The position numbers and the translations under genes were made by a program. A stretch of DNA of 64,000 nucleotides, from the NCBI GenBank assembly GCA_020284085.1, contig JACEVL010000151.1, forward strand, positions 419,001 through 483,000. The letters are read 5' to 3'. The DNA is from Aporrectodea caliginosa. Its lineage: Eukaryota; Annelida; Clitellata; Crassiclitellata; Lumbricidae. Shown here in pieces: positions 1 to 10,638 of this stretch. The notes under the pieces were generated by a model. It was not told the DNA's origin. It saw only the letters and a list, made by a program, of their open reading frames with translations, and made no database searches. Numbering within the stretch: position 1 is the stretch's first letter; each line of letters opens with the position of its first letter.

Positions 1-402
1 ATCCTCAGGGAGTATCCTCTATGCTGCTCCTGCTTGGTGGGGCTTTGCAGGGCAACAAGAAAAGAACCGCCTTCAGTCGGCGATGCGGCGTCTGATTCGT
101 CTGCGGTATCTGCCAGAGGACAGTCCATCGTTTGAGCATCTTTGCAACACTGCTAACTCACGCCTCTTCTCTGCGGTCCTAAAAACCCGGGGCATGTACT
201 CCATGGGCTACTCCCCCCCCAAAAAAAGCCGCTCCCCTACACCCTGCGCCCGAGATTACATGACCGATTTATTCCACAAGCGGACAATCTCTCACGCAGA
301 TCGTTTATAATAAGAATGTTATACTCTGTATAAATGTATGTACACCAAAGTGCGGATATGCAATTGGTTGAATAAAGAATATACTTACTTACTTACTTAC
401 TT
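1..402 (+). mobile_element. 3' end of a CR1/jockey-like LINE (C-terminal coding piece, 3'UTR, CTTA tail)
   Basis: From base 2 the + strand reads through ILYAAPAWWGF, RLQSAMRRLIRLRY and LCNTANSRLFSAV, the conserved C-terminal region after the reverse transcriptase in CR1-type non-LTR retrotransposons. Near base 180 the frame shifts; the next frame gives HVLHGLLPP, YTLRPRLHDR and ends at the stop near 331-333. The 3'UTR holds an AATAAA at about 372 and ends in a (CTTA)n tail. The start is cut by the window edge, so RT and endonuclease are not visible. The frameshift makes this copy inactive. Tails of the same family recur near 48.26 and 48.70 kb. Confidence 0.8.
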
Positions 403-708
403 AGGTAATGGAATCGGATAAGGCGGCACATGATGGACTGGAGCCGGTCCCACATCGCCCTGGCCAATAAAGCCCCAACAAGCTGAGGAGGCATATAGCA
501 TCCTGGCCATTGATTTGGCCCTCACCATATCGTAAGAAGGTAAGGCCGACGTTAACCGACTTTAACCCCTTGGCAACTCCGTCATTGCTGCCAGTCTCAA
601 GACTGGATGAAAGAAGGAGGCAACGCTAATCTTCTCAGTTATGACGCAGCGGATGACTATTGACTAACCCAGCAAACACCTTGGTAGCCATAAGATGTCG
701 TCAAACGC
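403..708. repeat. dispersed-repeat mosaic with one R1 (SINE-like) copy
   Basis: No gene is visible. Bases about 560-675 are an R1 copy on the + strand (CTGCCAGTCTCAAGACTGG, then GAGGCAACGCTAAT and a tail of CAAC-type repeats), followed by an R2 fragment (AAGATGTCGTCAAAC) that the piggyBac-like element interrupts. Confidence 0.6.
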
Positions 709-712
709 TTAA

Positions 713-2092
713 CCCTATGACGCACACCTGGGGTCAATTTGACCCCATCGATGGAATTCCTTGAATAGCTCCGTTGATACAAATAGTAAAAATCTGAAAT
801 AATTCAAATTCCTCAACAATTCATCCCTCTACATATGTTGAAAAATTCGAAGAGTTTAGAATTCTAGGTTCAATGATACAAAAATAAGAATGACACTCGG
901 GCATATTTAGCACACCTGGGGTCAATCTGACCCCAGGCTGTAACATTGACTATAACATAAACCAGGCTACGTTACATACACAAATACACAAATACATACA
1001 TACATACACACATTCATACATACATACATAATGTAAATACATACATACAAGCATACATACATACATACATATATACATCCATCAATACACACACATATAT
1101 ATGCATACAAATATACATCCCTACATATATAGGCTATCTGTGCATGAATACATACATATACACACATAGAAAATATACGCATACATACATACATACATAC
1201 ATACTTACATACATACATAACACATACATACATACACACATGCATGCATACACACATACATACACACATATATAAATACATGCCAATATACATCCATACA
1301 TATATACATGTTCATGCGTATATGTACATACACACATACATACAAATATATACATGCATACATACGTACATACATGAATACATACATACATACATTCATA
1401 CATACGTACATACATACAAATATACATTCATACATCCATCCCACCATACATAGATTCAACCCTGCATGCATACGCACATACGTACTACATATACATACAT
1501 ATGTATATACATACATACAAACATACATACATACATACATTACGGCATACATTCATACATACATACCTACATGCATACATACATACATACATACATACAT
1601 ATGTACATATATACAAATATACAAGCATACATCCATCCCACCATACATAGATTCATCCCTGCATGCATACGCACATACATACATACATACACACATGTGT
1701 ACATACATATATGCATACATACATACATATGTACATACATACATATATACATACATGCATACATACATACATACATACATACATACATACATACATAGGC
1801 CTACATACATACCACAGACGTCACAAGAACTTTCATTTCCAGCATTAGAACGATCACTGTGGTGTCGAATACCTAGGTTACAACAAACGATTTTTTGTTT
1901 CGTACATTGAATCTAACATTGTATCATGATTCAAACATTTTCCGTACATGCACGCACTCTGTCCAACCTAAACTTGGAGCATTCATTTCAACTTTCTATT
2001 AAAATTGTATTAAATCCACCCTTGTTATCAGTGGGGTCAATTTGACCCCAGGTGTGCTAAATGTGTTGGCCAGGAAGGTGTGCGTCATAGGG
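713..2092. mobile_element. piggyBac-like non-autonomous element with TTAA target duplication
   Basis: TTAA at 709-712 is followed by CCCTATGACGCACACC. The other end reads GGTGTGCGTCATAGGG at 2077-2092 and is followed by TTAA at 2093-2096. The subterminal sequence TGGGGTCAATTTGACCCCA, close to a palindrome, is present at both ends (about 728-746 and 2032-2050) and again, slightly changed, at about 915-934. TTAA duplications with CCCT-type ends are the hallmark of the piggyBac superfamily. No transposase is encoded: the interior is AT-rich sequence and a long CATA microsatellite, so it would depend on an outside transposase. A truncated relative lies at 12369-12526. Confidence 0.8.
967..1805. 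repeat. CATA/TACA microsatellite inside the piggyBac-like element
   Basis: About 840 bp of imperfect (CATA)n. It contains a larger internal duplication: blocks around 1430-1480 and 1630-1680 both carry CATCCATCCCACCATACATAG. The long open frames here (Tyr/Ile/His or Met/Tyr/Val/Cys-rich) are microsatellite translations, not genes. Confidence 0.95.
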
Positions 2093-2096
2093 TTAA

Positions 2097-2310
2097 CTTT
2101 ATTACAATTTCACCGTCCCCCATTAAACACCTTTAAATCTCTATAAAGTGACACTATATAAAATGGATTTCCGTCTAAGCGCGGGGAATAAAGGAACGTC
2201 AATGGTGGAAAACTTTATCAAAATGAATTGAAGCTCAGTAATAAAGTTTGCATAGAAAATCAATCGAAATATATTGCCAGAAGAGCTGAAGGAAACAGAC
2301 AGACAGACAG
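2097..2310 (+). repeat. R2 unit with CACCTTTAAATC and TATA-like block
   Basis: ACACCTTTAAATCT (about 2126-2139) is followed after 13 bp by CTATATAAAA. Downstream lie GGAACGTCAATGGTGG, AAACTTTATCAAAATGAAT and CTCAGTAATAAAGTTT. This same downstream series appears at about 27.2, 28.25, 43.25, 53.05 and 55.29 kb. No coding potential. Confidence 0.6.

Positions 2311-2395
<85 letters not shown>
2311..2395. repeat. (GA)n microsatellite
   Basis: About 85 bp of perfect GA dinucleotide flanked by GACA repeats. Related GACA/GA tracts sit in the equivalent part of the same dispersed repeat at about 43.38, 54.48 and 55.35 kb. Confidence 0.95.
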
Positions 2396-2399
<4 letters not shown>

Positions 2400-4935
2400 A
2401 ACAGAAATATACTGAAAGGGAGAGATAGACAGACAGAAGTACAAAGAGAGAGACATGTAGTACATGGCCCCATTCACTAGGACAGCAGTGATGAATCTGG
2501 AATCCGCCTTAGTTCAAAGGAGGTGAGGTCGACCGTTACAGACAGAGACCGAAAGCGTGGGAGAGAGGTCGATGTCAACGATCCTGGCAGTCGTAAGATT
2601 CGTTAAACAATGAGCGGCCAGTCCAGGAATAAATAATTATCGAGTTCGAAGGCGTCGAAATCCAGAATAGTTTACAACCTGCTTCGTATGCAAGGTCGAG
2701 GGTAGAAGCCATGACGGATCTTCAATCCGATTGGTCGTATTTCTGGCAGAAGTTAAACAACGAGGGGAGAATAGATTACCCTTCTGGCCTTCTCACACGA
2801 CAGTCGGCTGAGAATCTGTTGCTATCCCTTCTACCAGTTCTATTCCCCTGGGCGTCAGTTTGGGGTAAACGCCGACTCGTGCATTTTATAACCACGTTCA
2901 GCTAAGGTCTGTCTTTGAAATGCAGTGAGTTCCTTCTTCGTAATCATTTTATAACGAGAGGCGCTATCTAAGTTTGTGTATAACATAGCAAGCAGTTTTA
3001 ACTACATGAATTTTTTAAAATTAATTTATTAAGTTACATTGCATTTTGTATTAAACTGTGTATTAAATTACATCATCTGTACATTATTACTTGAAATAAG
3101 CTGTGTAGTAATTACTTTAAATTTAACTAAATTTTATATAAAGAGGATTTCGCCGTATTTTAGTCTGTCTATATATTTCATTTGATGCCAATTATTCTGG
3201 AGAAACTTTGTGTTTAATACCATTTATCGTCGCTCTGATCTTTGTTATCACACAGTGTCAAAACTGAAACTACCGGTTACTCCGCCACTGATCGTTTTCT
3301 GTCAGTGCCAGTCCCAAGCCTGGATGAAGGAGGAGGCCGACGCTAATGGTCTTTGTAACCACACAGTGGTCGTTAAACAGTAAACAAGGAAGCAAGAAAC
3401 TACCGTTACTACTCTTTGTCAAGCTGCAATAGTATAATTAAGCACGCAGGGACTTTATCTCGAATTTATTTATTGAAGGAATCGAAGAAAGAGGTGTTTA
3501 GGCATATTAAACCATTTGATTTAGAAACCAAGCCACAACTATATGATGGAACAGAATGCAATGGATCAAACACACGACTAAGTCATTCAACCAGCAGATT
3601 AAGCCAATGAAAAGTTCTTCAAATCCCCCTATTGCAGGTAACAATTTAGCGCAGAATTAACTAGATTATTTCAATTTAATTCTGAAGAATGAATACAGTA
3701 GCCCAGAGAATTCTAACAGCAACATTTACAACTGCACAATTGTTTTGTACATGTAAATGCAACGTCATGTAATGAAGACAACACAATAAAATGTGCTACT
3801 GTTATTCAGCAAGTTATATAGCGCCAGTGTCTATTGGACAAGGCATCAACCGATGGCCAATAGAGATAGCAACATAGACGAAATAATTCGTAAGTGGGAC
3901 AATATTATAAGCAACATGTGCAGACATTTAAAGAAACTGGTTATGTCTGTTTGTCTGTCTCTGTCTCTGTCTGTATCTCTTTCATCTCTCCCGTTCAGTT
4001 CATATGTATGCATGTATGTTTGTATGTAGATACCTAATATAGCGCCTTTTAAGTATAATGGCTAACACAGGTATTCCATCTATGCACAGAAGATTAGTTA
4101 CCCCGTCTGTCTGGGAAAATATGAAGTGCAAAATGTAGACTTTTTTCCATAGTGAACTTCGTATCGCCAAGGCATTACTTAGCTTTCAAAGAATTGATCT
4201 GCTGAGATCTTCACCACCGCTGCCCGTTTGAATGGGTGCCACACCATTTAAGGTTCCCGTCTAGGGACCGTGATTATTTTTTTTAATTAGCGACATCTTG
4301 TAGTTGGCAGTGTCGTTGACGCCGACCTCAACGGACATCTCAAGTCACCATCGACTTATCGCAATTGACCTATATATTGCATTCATAGAATACGTTTAAA
4401 AGGTGTTTAAATAGAACATTAAATTATCCAATGTAACATGCTGTAAAGAAAAATGTATAATATACAGTTTTTCTCTACAGATTGTTACATTGGATAATTG
4501 TTAATATTATTAACAAATGATTATAGTATATATGAATACAAACTTTTTTCTATAGCAACCGTGTGACCTCCACACTGCTCATTTTTCCGATAAATCGATC
4601 TGGTGAGATACTTCAGACCGCTGCCTCTTTGAATGGATGCCACGCCATTTAATGTCGGTGTGAGGCAGATTATAATCTCTGAATTAAGACACCATCGGAA
4701 TGCAAATCCCGGCATCAGTGGCAAACGGGACGTAATCGTAATCATCATCTCCAAATATCAAAGACCATACGCTAAAGCTAAGCGCCGGGCACCAGCTTAA
4801 TCACGAGCGCTGCGTCGCATCAGAGATCGATGTCCAGTGAAGTTCAGATGACAGGGAGACCAGATAAATGAGGAAGATGAACAGAAGCCATAGGGCGGGT
4901 TTCGTTAAGGACGAGAATCTTTGAAGGCGCATGAT
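2396..4935. repeat. gene-free dispersed-repeat mosaic
   Basis: Contains GA/GACA sequence, R2 fragments (about 2570-2610), an R1 copy at about 3276-3385 (+), and R3 at about 4200-4260 and 4560-4860. R3 shows CACCGCTGCCCGTTTGAATGG, then GCTAAGCGCCGGGCACCAGC and GAGCGCTGCGTCGCATCAGAG. An AT-rich stretch at 3000-3170 has no recognised content. No exon, RNA gene or transposase frame was found. Confidence 0.6.
3276..3385 (+). repeat. R1, SINE-like dispersed repeat (good copy)
   Basis: In order: CTCCGCCACTG, a short palindrome around CTGTCAGTGCCAG, then CCCAAGCCTGGATGAAGGAGG, GACGCTAATGGTCTTTG, ACACAGTGGTCGTTAAACAG and a short A/C-rich tail. Other clear copies: + at about 12545-12650, 18200-18285, 18815-18930, 26800-26915, 27985-28090, 34395-34475, 37080-37190 and 55700-55790; - at about 28810-28905, 28955-29060, 30925-31000, 32370-32470, 36140-36245, 51585-51680, 53370-53475, 53495-53605 and 57345-57430. 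Compact size, constant 3' end and copy number suggest a SINE, but I see no clear tRNA-like head, so its origin is open. Confidence 0.6.
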
Positions 4936-4957
4936 CTATAACAAAACCGGAATAAAC

Positions 4958-5420
4958 TTACCTTGTGCTGTCGGTTCCTTGAACCCTGGCGACCGTCTTG
5001 ATCAAGTTCCTCCATTTTCTTCTGTCCGCCGTCGCATCTCTCAGTTCTGTCAAATTCATTCTAGTTATTTCATGTATCTCGTCCATCCACTTTATCCTTG
5101 GTCGTCCTTGTTTTCTCCTTCCCTCTCCATATGCTAACATCATTTCCTTTTCCAATCCGTCTGATCTCATGATATGTCCAAAGAACCTCAGCTTTGCTCT
5201 TAGCACTGTTTGTTGAAGTGTCTCTTCTTTCTCAATTCCTATATCCCTGCGCACCCATTCGTTAGTCTTTTTCTCCGTCCATGAAATTCTCTGCATTTTC
5301 CTCCATATCCACATTTCGCATGCGTTAATCTTTTTTCTCGTTTTCTTAGTCAATGTCCATGTCTCACTGCCATATGTTACTGTTGGTATGATTAGAGCCT
5401 TCACCAATCTTTTTTTTGTG
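4958..5420 (-). pseudogene. RTE LINE C-terminal region, second frame
   Basis: About 150 residues that continue the RT above in a shifted frame: LVKALIIPTVTYGSETWTL, then WIWRKMQRISWTEKKTNEWV, LRAKLRFFGHIMRSDGLEKE, GRRKQGRPRIKWMDEIHEI and a closing DRRKWRNLIKTVARVQG. This is the thumb and C-terminal region usual in RTE/BovB-type proteins. The frame is open upstream of the first Met and overlaps the end of the previous piece, as expected of one ORF broken by an indel. Confidence 0.8.
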
Positions 5421-5421
5421 T

Positions 5422-6439
5422 CTATACTGACATGTTTGTCCTTCCATATTTTTCCAGACCGTTCATTGCAGCTTTTCCTATCGCCACTCTACGATTTATT
5501 TCCATATCACATTTTCCTTCTTTTTCTATTACTGATCCCAGAAATGTAAAGCTTGTTACCATTTCTATTTCCTCATTGTCTACTACGAAACTGTCCTCCT
5601 GCTCTGTTGTCATGATCTTTGTTTTCTTTATATTGAAATAGAGTCCTGCTTTCTCACTTTCTCTCTTGAGTCTTCTTATTATTTCTATCAAATCATTTTT
5701 ATTGCCCGCCAATAGTGTTGTGTCATCAGCGTATCTCAGATTATTCAATATTCTTCCCGCTATCTTTATTCCTTCTTCAGCTTCATCCATTCCTGCCTGC
5801 CTCATTATCCTTTCTGCATACAAATTAAATAGAAAAGGAGACAAAATGCAACCTTGCCGTACTCCTTTCTTTATCCTGAATCCGTCAGTATCTCCATATT
5901 CTGTTCTTATCACCGCTATCTGATCTTCGTACAATCCCTTAAGAAGTTGTACCAAGTGTTTCGGTATTCCCATTTCTACCAAAGTTTTCCACATCAATTC
6001 ATGGTTAATACAGTCAAACGCTTTACTATAATCGATGAAGCATATGTATACTTTCTGTCCATATTCCCTTTGTCTCTCCATAATCCATCTCATGTTGGCG
6101 ATATGATCCCTTGTTCCACGAGATTTCCTAAACCCTGCTTGATTTTCCGGAAGCTCTCTTTCTATTGTACATTCCATTCTTTTATGTATTATTTTAAGTA
6201 AAATTTTGCTTATGTGTGATATCATTGCTATTGTCCTATAATTTTCACATTCTTTCGCATCTCCTTTTTTGAAAAGCGGAATAAAGACAGAGCTTTTCCA
6301 ATCTTCTGGCCATTTTCCAGTTGTCCATATGATATTGCAAATTTTTGTTATTGTCTTTGTCATCACACCATCCCCAGCTTTTATCATTTCTATTGGTATC
6401 CCATCTCGACCCGGTGCCTTATTATCTTTCAATTGATTA
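5422..6439 (-). pseudogene. RTE reverse transcriptase domain (partial)
   Basis: About 340 residues of non-LTR reverse transcriptase. Visible motifs are NYRTIAMISHISKILLKI, the motif A region FIDYSKAFDCINHE, motif B GVRQGCILSPFLFNLY and the catalytic YADD (5722-5733). The frame ends at a stop at about 5422 where a small indel has shifted it; the continuation is in another frame from about 5420 down to 4958. In an intact element the RT copies the RNA onto nicked target DNA. This copy lacks the endonuclease and the first RT motifs, so it cannot be autonomous. There is no real start codon; the first Met upstream lies in gypsy-side sequence. Confidence 0.85.
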
Positions 6440-6440
6440 N
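6440..6440. other. single ambiguous base (N)
   Basis: The only N in the window. It lies within a few bases of the switch from gypsy 3' sequence to truncated RTE sequence, and may mark a contig join or a collapsed gap rather than one uncertain base. Confidence 0.9.
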
Positions 6441-6478
6441 AATCATAGAGTAACCCTGGCTTATAGTATCCAACCACA

Positions 6479-6748
6479 CTAATCATTGATCCCTTCATGA
6501 ACGGACGTAAGTTGCTCAGCTTGAAATCTGACAGGGGTCGGACGTTTACGAATTTTCCCTGTCATAGTTCGTTTAATGTGAAACTGGCGTTTCAAAAAGT
6601 CACTCACATCACCTTCAGGTATCCATTCTGGTCTCACAGACTTATCTTTATATACCACACGATAATACCTTTGCTTGTTGATCAATTTCATACCACTTAA
6701 CAAATCAGCTTCAAACCAAGGCTGAGGTAATGGATCATCGATAGGCAT
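6479..6748 (-). pseudogene. gypsy Pol C-terminal extension in a shifted frame
   Basis: About 89 residues directly after the pol frame break: PLPQPWFEADLLSGMK, RYYRVVYKDKSVRPEWIPEG, then a basic stretch. Its position after the integrase GPY/F module and its Tyr/Trp-containing core recall the chromo-like tails of some gypsy integrases, which bind chromatin, but the match is too loose to call a chromodomain. It ends with a stop about 40 bp before the N at 6440. Confidence 0.55.
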
Positions 6749-9700
6749 CGTGCCAGACGCGAATCCTGCAGCAAATCATTATCAGTAATCGGAACAGTTG
6801 GAGGAGACTCCGGCGGAAATGCCCGGTATCCTGCTCCCATAAAAATCGCCGGGCGATCAACGTAAGGTCGCAATTCATCAGCGTTCACTGGGTGTCGTAC
6901 AGGCTTGTTCGTCTGTACATTACGTAATAGATAAGTGAAAGACCCGGTCTTGGAAGTTATATAAAAAGGTCCTGTAAACTTATTATACAATTTAGCCTTC
7001 TTTCCGACTGGCGTGACAGGGTTAAATAACCATACAAGATCACCAATAGCGTAAGTAGGTAAGGTAGTGGTACGGTCATAATTCCTTTTGTTACGCGCCT
7101 GTAACTGAAGCGTACCTTCGATTGCGTCTTGCCTAGCCATTTCGAGAGCCCTTGCAATGCGCTTAACGTACTCGCTGGTGACGTGCTCTTCATCCGCCAC
7201 ACCCAATTGTCGATCAACCGAAAAATTTAAGTCCCTCCCAAAGAGAAGGAAAGCCGGGCTATGGCCAAGATGAGCATTCGTAGTAGCACGAATTGAATAC
7301 AAAATCGCAGGAATGTAATCTGTCCAATCCTCTTCATTAGTGCAATGAAGTCGTAACATCTTCCAAATAGATTTATTGATCACTTCGCAAGCGCCATTAC
7401 AACGCGGGTTATAGCTAGCTGTATGTATGCGTTGAACACCGAATAGTGTAGAAAGTTCAGAAACAATGGTACTCAAGAAATTTGGGCCCCTATCCGAAAG
7501 TAACGTGTGTGGACCGCCATATCTACTAAATATCTCTCTATACAAAGCTTCCGCAATCGTTCTCGCAGTTTGATCTTTCAACATAATGGCCTCCGGCCAA
7601 CGAGTAAGAGATTCAACGCAAAGAAGAATATACTTGTACCCATCTCTGCTTCTAGGAAGTTGAAGAATGTCCATATGCCAACGACCAAATATTTGCTTTA
7701 TTGGCAAAGACGTAAGTGGTGGTTTATTCAGCGGAAGAGGAAACTTGCATTCCTGACACTTTAAACACGAAATTATATGTCTTGACACAGCGGTATGCAT
7801 TCCCTTCCAAAAATATTTACGTCTGATCGATAAGTAACAGCGATGAAAACCCGGATGGCAACAGTCATCGTGATAACTCTCAAGTATACGCTGACGCAAC
7901 TTCCTAGGAACGACGAGTTGATTAATGTAAGTTCGACTAGGTCCTCTAGATCGAGGTTGATAGTAATGAAACAACAAGCCATCACACAAAGCATACTCAG
8001 TACTCTCAATCACGATTTTCCTAGCATCTTGATCATTGCCTGGAAGTTCCCCGAACTCCAAATAACGAATCATAGGACCACAATCCGAACATGTAATCTG
8101 TTCATGAGCTGTTTGGCGCAAAATGTCCTCCTCCGTCAGGTCAGCAGGTGTAATTAAATCCTCCTCAACGATGATGTTCAACTGCACCGGTGTAACCCCA
8201 ACAACTATCGGAGCCAAAATTTTATCCTCCATGTCATCCGATTCATCAGCTTGCACTGGATAATGACGACGAGATAAAGAATCCGCATTACTGTTATTTT
8301 TACCTTGTTTATACTCAATCGTAAAATCATACTGTTGCAACAACAACGACCAACGGAGTAACCTGCCAGAACTACTGGTTTTCAAGGACTGCAGATATTT
8401 TAAACTTAGATGATCAGTATAGACAGTAAATCGAGTGTTAGCCAAATAACAATGGAACTGTTTAATGGCACAGACCATCGATAACATTTCCAATTCACTT
8501 ACAGAATAAGCTCGTTCACTAGAGGTCAAACTACGTCCTCCATACGCAATAGGACGTTCTCTGCCACTCCCATCTTCTTGAGCCAAGACGAAACCAATAG
8601 CCTGAGAACTAGCGTCGCAATTGATGATAAATGGCATTTGCATATCCGGATAAATCAACACAGGAGCAGTAGCTAAAGCTACTTTAAGCTGCGTGAAAGC
8701 CTGCTCACAATGATCATCCCAAACGAACTCTAGATCTTTTCTTAATAATCGATGAAGAGGACTGGCAATTATCGAAAAGTTAGTAATAAATTTTCGATAA
8801 TAGGATGCGAGACCGAGGAAACTACGAATTGCCTTAGGACACGTAGGACGCGGATAAGATTGAATAACCTCGATCTTTGAGTTATCAACGGAAACGCCCT
8901 CTGGCCCCAATACATGACCCAAATACAAGATCTTATCCAAACCGAAGGAACATTTCTCTGGATTCAACTTCAAGTTAGCATCCTTAAGACGGTTAAACAC
9001 CTCCTGAAGATGGACAAGGTGCAGATCAAATGATTTGCTGTATATCAGAATATCGTCTAAATATACAAGGACATTTTTGAAGTGCAAATTTTGGAACACC
9101 CTAGCCATTAGGAGCTGGAAAAACGAAGGTAAGTTTTTCAACCCAAAGGGAGAGGTACGAAATTGAAATTGGCCTTCGTGAGTCACGAAAGAACTCTTTT
9201 CTTTAGTGTCTGGATGCAACGGAAGTTGATGATATCCGCTTCGTAGATCCAGTAGACTGAAATATTTTGGCCTGCCCTCTGCCATAGCATCGAATACATC
9301 ATTGAGTTGAGGAAGAGGAAAACTGATTGACTTAGTTACTGCATTCAACTTTCGATAGTCGACACAAAACCTTATTTGTCCGGACTTTTTCCTAACAAGG
9401 ACGACTGGACTACTCCAACAACTCGAACTAGGTTCAATTATTCCAGCGTCCATCATCTGCTTTGTCTGTCTTGCGATTTCAGCTTTCGCTGCAATAGAAT
9501 GCCTATAGGCTCTCTGATGCACTGGAGTAGCATCGCCTGTGATAATCGAATGCTGGACATAATCAGTTTTACCCAAGTCTGCCAAAGATTGTGAAAATGC
9601 GCTCGCATTCCTCTGTAAAAAATCTTTCAACTTTGCATTCTCATCATCCGACAAATGATCAGAATGATAATTAATCTTCAAATCCTGCAACGATGTAGAT

Positions 9701-10638
9701 TGTACAGGGCATTCAGGACAACAAAAATCATTACATTTAGCATCAGGGCGAGATGCATCCGAAGATTGTTTCGTGCCAAACAAATTACTTTTAGCATCCC
9801 GATGAAGGTTTTCCCATGATGGTTTGGTGCCAGCCGCCTTATCTGAATTTAGATCCAAGGTTCCCAAATCCGATAATTTGGAAACATCTGTTTCACGTTG
9901 CACCATCATGTCGTCTAATTGCTCTGCACTGTTTTGAGCGGAATGTCTGGTGATTGTATGATCAGTAAATGCTGCCAAAACATTAGAGGTTACAGGTTCA
10001 ATGGATGCTAATGGCTTGTGGCGTGACAACCATAATACATGATTCGTAGGATTGAGAATTTTACAAACAGCTGTCCTGCCTGAAGAATCAATTATGCTTC
10101 GTGCGCAAATAAATTTACGTTTCGTGACATGCTGCAATGGTTCAATAATTGAAACGTGCGATGAACAGTTAGTAGGGAGCAAAATTGGAACAAGGGTTTC
10201 AGAGAGAGGAGGAAGAACAGTAGCATGCAATGTAAAAACTGTTGGCAATCGAACATTTACAGTTGACAACCGTGTAGACGTTAAATTATCAAAAAAACGT
10301 ACTACATTCTCCTCAAAATCCACTTTCGCACGACCAGCTTGTAAGAAATCCAACCCCAGAATTAAATTAAAACCCACCTCAGGCAATATCAAAACTTCAC
10401 AAGGCAAACCCAAACCTGATATGTTAATAGTCATGACCGCTTTTCCCAAAACCTTCACCGAACGATTATCAGCCAAAAACACATTTTTACTATCCCCTTC
10501 CTTCAACGGAAGCATAGGAAGTTTCAACTTCTTTAAAAAGTCAACACTCATACAACTCACAGAAGCACCAGAATCCAAAAGACACCTAACTGTCAAATTC
10601 TTAATTTGCACACAAATGGTATTTTTATGCAATGGCAC
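6697..10638 (-). CDS. pol: gypsy Pol polyprotein (protease-RT-RNase H-integrase)
   Basis: 1313 residues from the first Met, but the frame is open upstream to a UAG at 10696-10698 and probably has no start of its own. Aspartic protease: LLDSGASVSC at about 20-29 and ILGLDFL at 93-99. RT about 380-600: DYRKLN, SPFGL and catalytic YLDD at 526-529. RNase H about 665-790: NCDASSQA, SELEML, YTDH. Integrase zinc finger about 920-965 (HHCC type), DDE core with Asp in WHMD (989), Asp in LSDRG (1049) and Glu in NGACEVIN (1085), then a GPY/F module near 1222-1226 (TGPFYI). All catalytic residues are visible. The last 15 or so residues are out of frame relative to the continuation at 6479-6748. Confidence 0.92.
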   Translation of the reverse strand: MPLHKNTICVQIKNLTVRCLLDSGASVSCMSVDFLKKLKLPMLPLKEGDSKNVFLADNRSVKVLGKAVMTINISGLGLPCEVLILPEVGFNLILGLDFLQAGRAKVDFEENVVRFFDNLTSTRLSTVNVRLPTVFTLHATVLPPLSETLVPILLPTNCSSHVSIIEPLQHVTKRKFICARSIIDSSGRTAVCKILNPTNHVLWLSRHKPLASIEPVTSNVLAAFTDHTITRHSAQNSAEQLDDMMVQRETDVSKLSDLGTLDLNSDKAAGTKPSWENLHRDAKSNLFGTKQSSDASRPDAKCNDFCCPECPVQSTSLQDLKINYHSDHLSDDENAKLKDFLQRNASAFSQSLADLGKTDYVQHSIITGDATPVHQRAYRHSIAAKAEIARQTKQMMDAGIIEPSSSCWSSPVVLVRKKSGQIRFCVDYRKLNAVTKSISFPLPQLNDVFDAMAEGRPKYFSLLDLRSGYHQLPLHPDTKEKSSFVTHEGQFQFRTSPFGLKNLPSFFQLLMARVFQNLHFKNVLVYLDDILIYSKSFDLHLVHLQEVFNRLKDANLKLNPEKCSFGLDKILYLGHVLGPEGVSVDNSKIEVIQSYPRPTCPKAIRSFLGLASYYRKFITNFSIIASPLHRLLRKDLEFVWDDHCEQAFTQLKVALATAPVLIYPDMQMPFIINCDASSQAIGFVLAQEDGSGRERPIAYGGRSLTSSERAYSVSELEMLSMVCAIKQFHCYLANTRFTVYTDHLSLKYLQSLKTSSSGRLLRWSLLLQQYDFTIEYKQGKNNSNADSLSRRHYPVQADESDDMEDKILAPIVVGVTPVQLNIIVEEDLITPADLTEEDILRQTAHEQITCSDCGPMIRYLEFGELPGNDQDARKIVIESTEYALCDGLLFHYYQPRSRGPSRTYINQLVVPRKLRQRILESYHDDCCHPGFHRCYLSIRRKYFWKGMHTAVSRHIISCLKCQECKFPLPLNKPPLTSLPIKQIFGRWHMDILQLPRSRDGYKYILLCVESLTRWPEAIMLKDQTARTIAEALYREIFSRYGGPHTLLSDRGPNFLSTIVSELSTLFGVQRIHTASYNPRCNGACEVINKSIWKMLRLHCTNEEDWTDYIPAILYSIRATTNAHLGHSPAFLLFGRDLNFSVDRQLGVADEEHVTSEYVKRIARALEMARQDAIEGTLQLQARNKRNYDRTTTLPTYAIGDLVWLFNPVTPVGKKAKLYNKFTGPFYITSKTGSFTYLLRNVQTNKPVRHPVNADELRPYVDRPAIFMGAGYRAFPPESPPTVPITDNDLLQDSRLARCLSMIHYLSLGLKLIC

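Larger units (their letters stand above)
4940..6439 (-). mobile_element. 5'-truncated RTE-clade LINE
   Basis: Read on the - strand the block starts inside the reverse transcriptase at LKDNKAPGRDGIP (about 6433) and runs to a stop just after 4958. The order of motifs and the long region after the RT, with SETWTL, FFGHIMRSD and GRRKQGRPRIKWMDE, match the RTE/BovB type of LINE. The endonuclease half is missing: its upstream neighbour is an N at 6440, then the end of a gypsy element. Downstream it ends in a dispersed repeat that also occurs, uninterrupted, near 26.05-26.13 kb. One frameshift is present. Remnants resembling the same C-terminal region lie at about 17870-18060 and 34060-34260. Confidence 0.85.
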
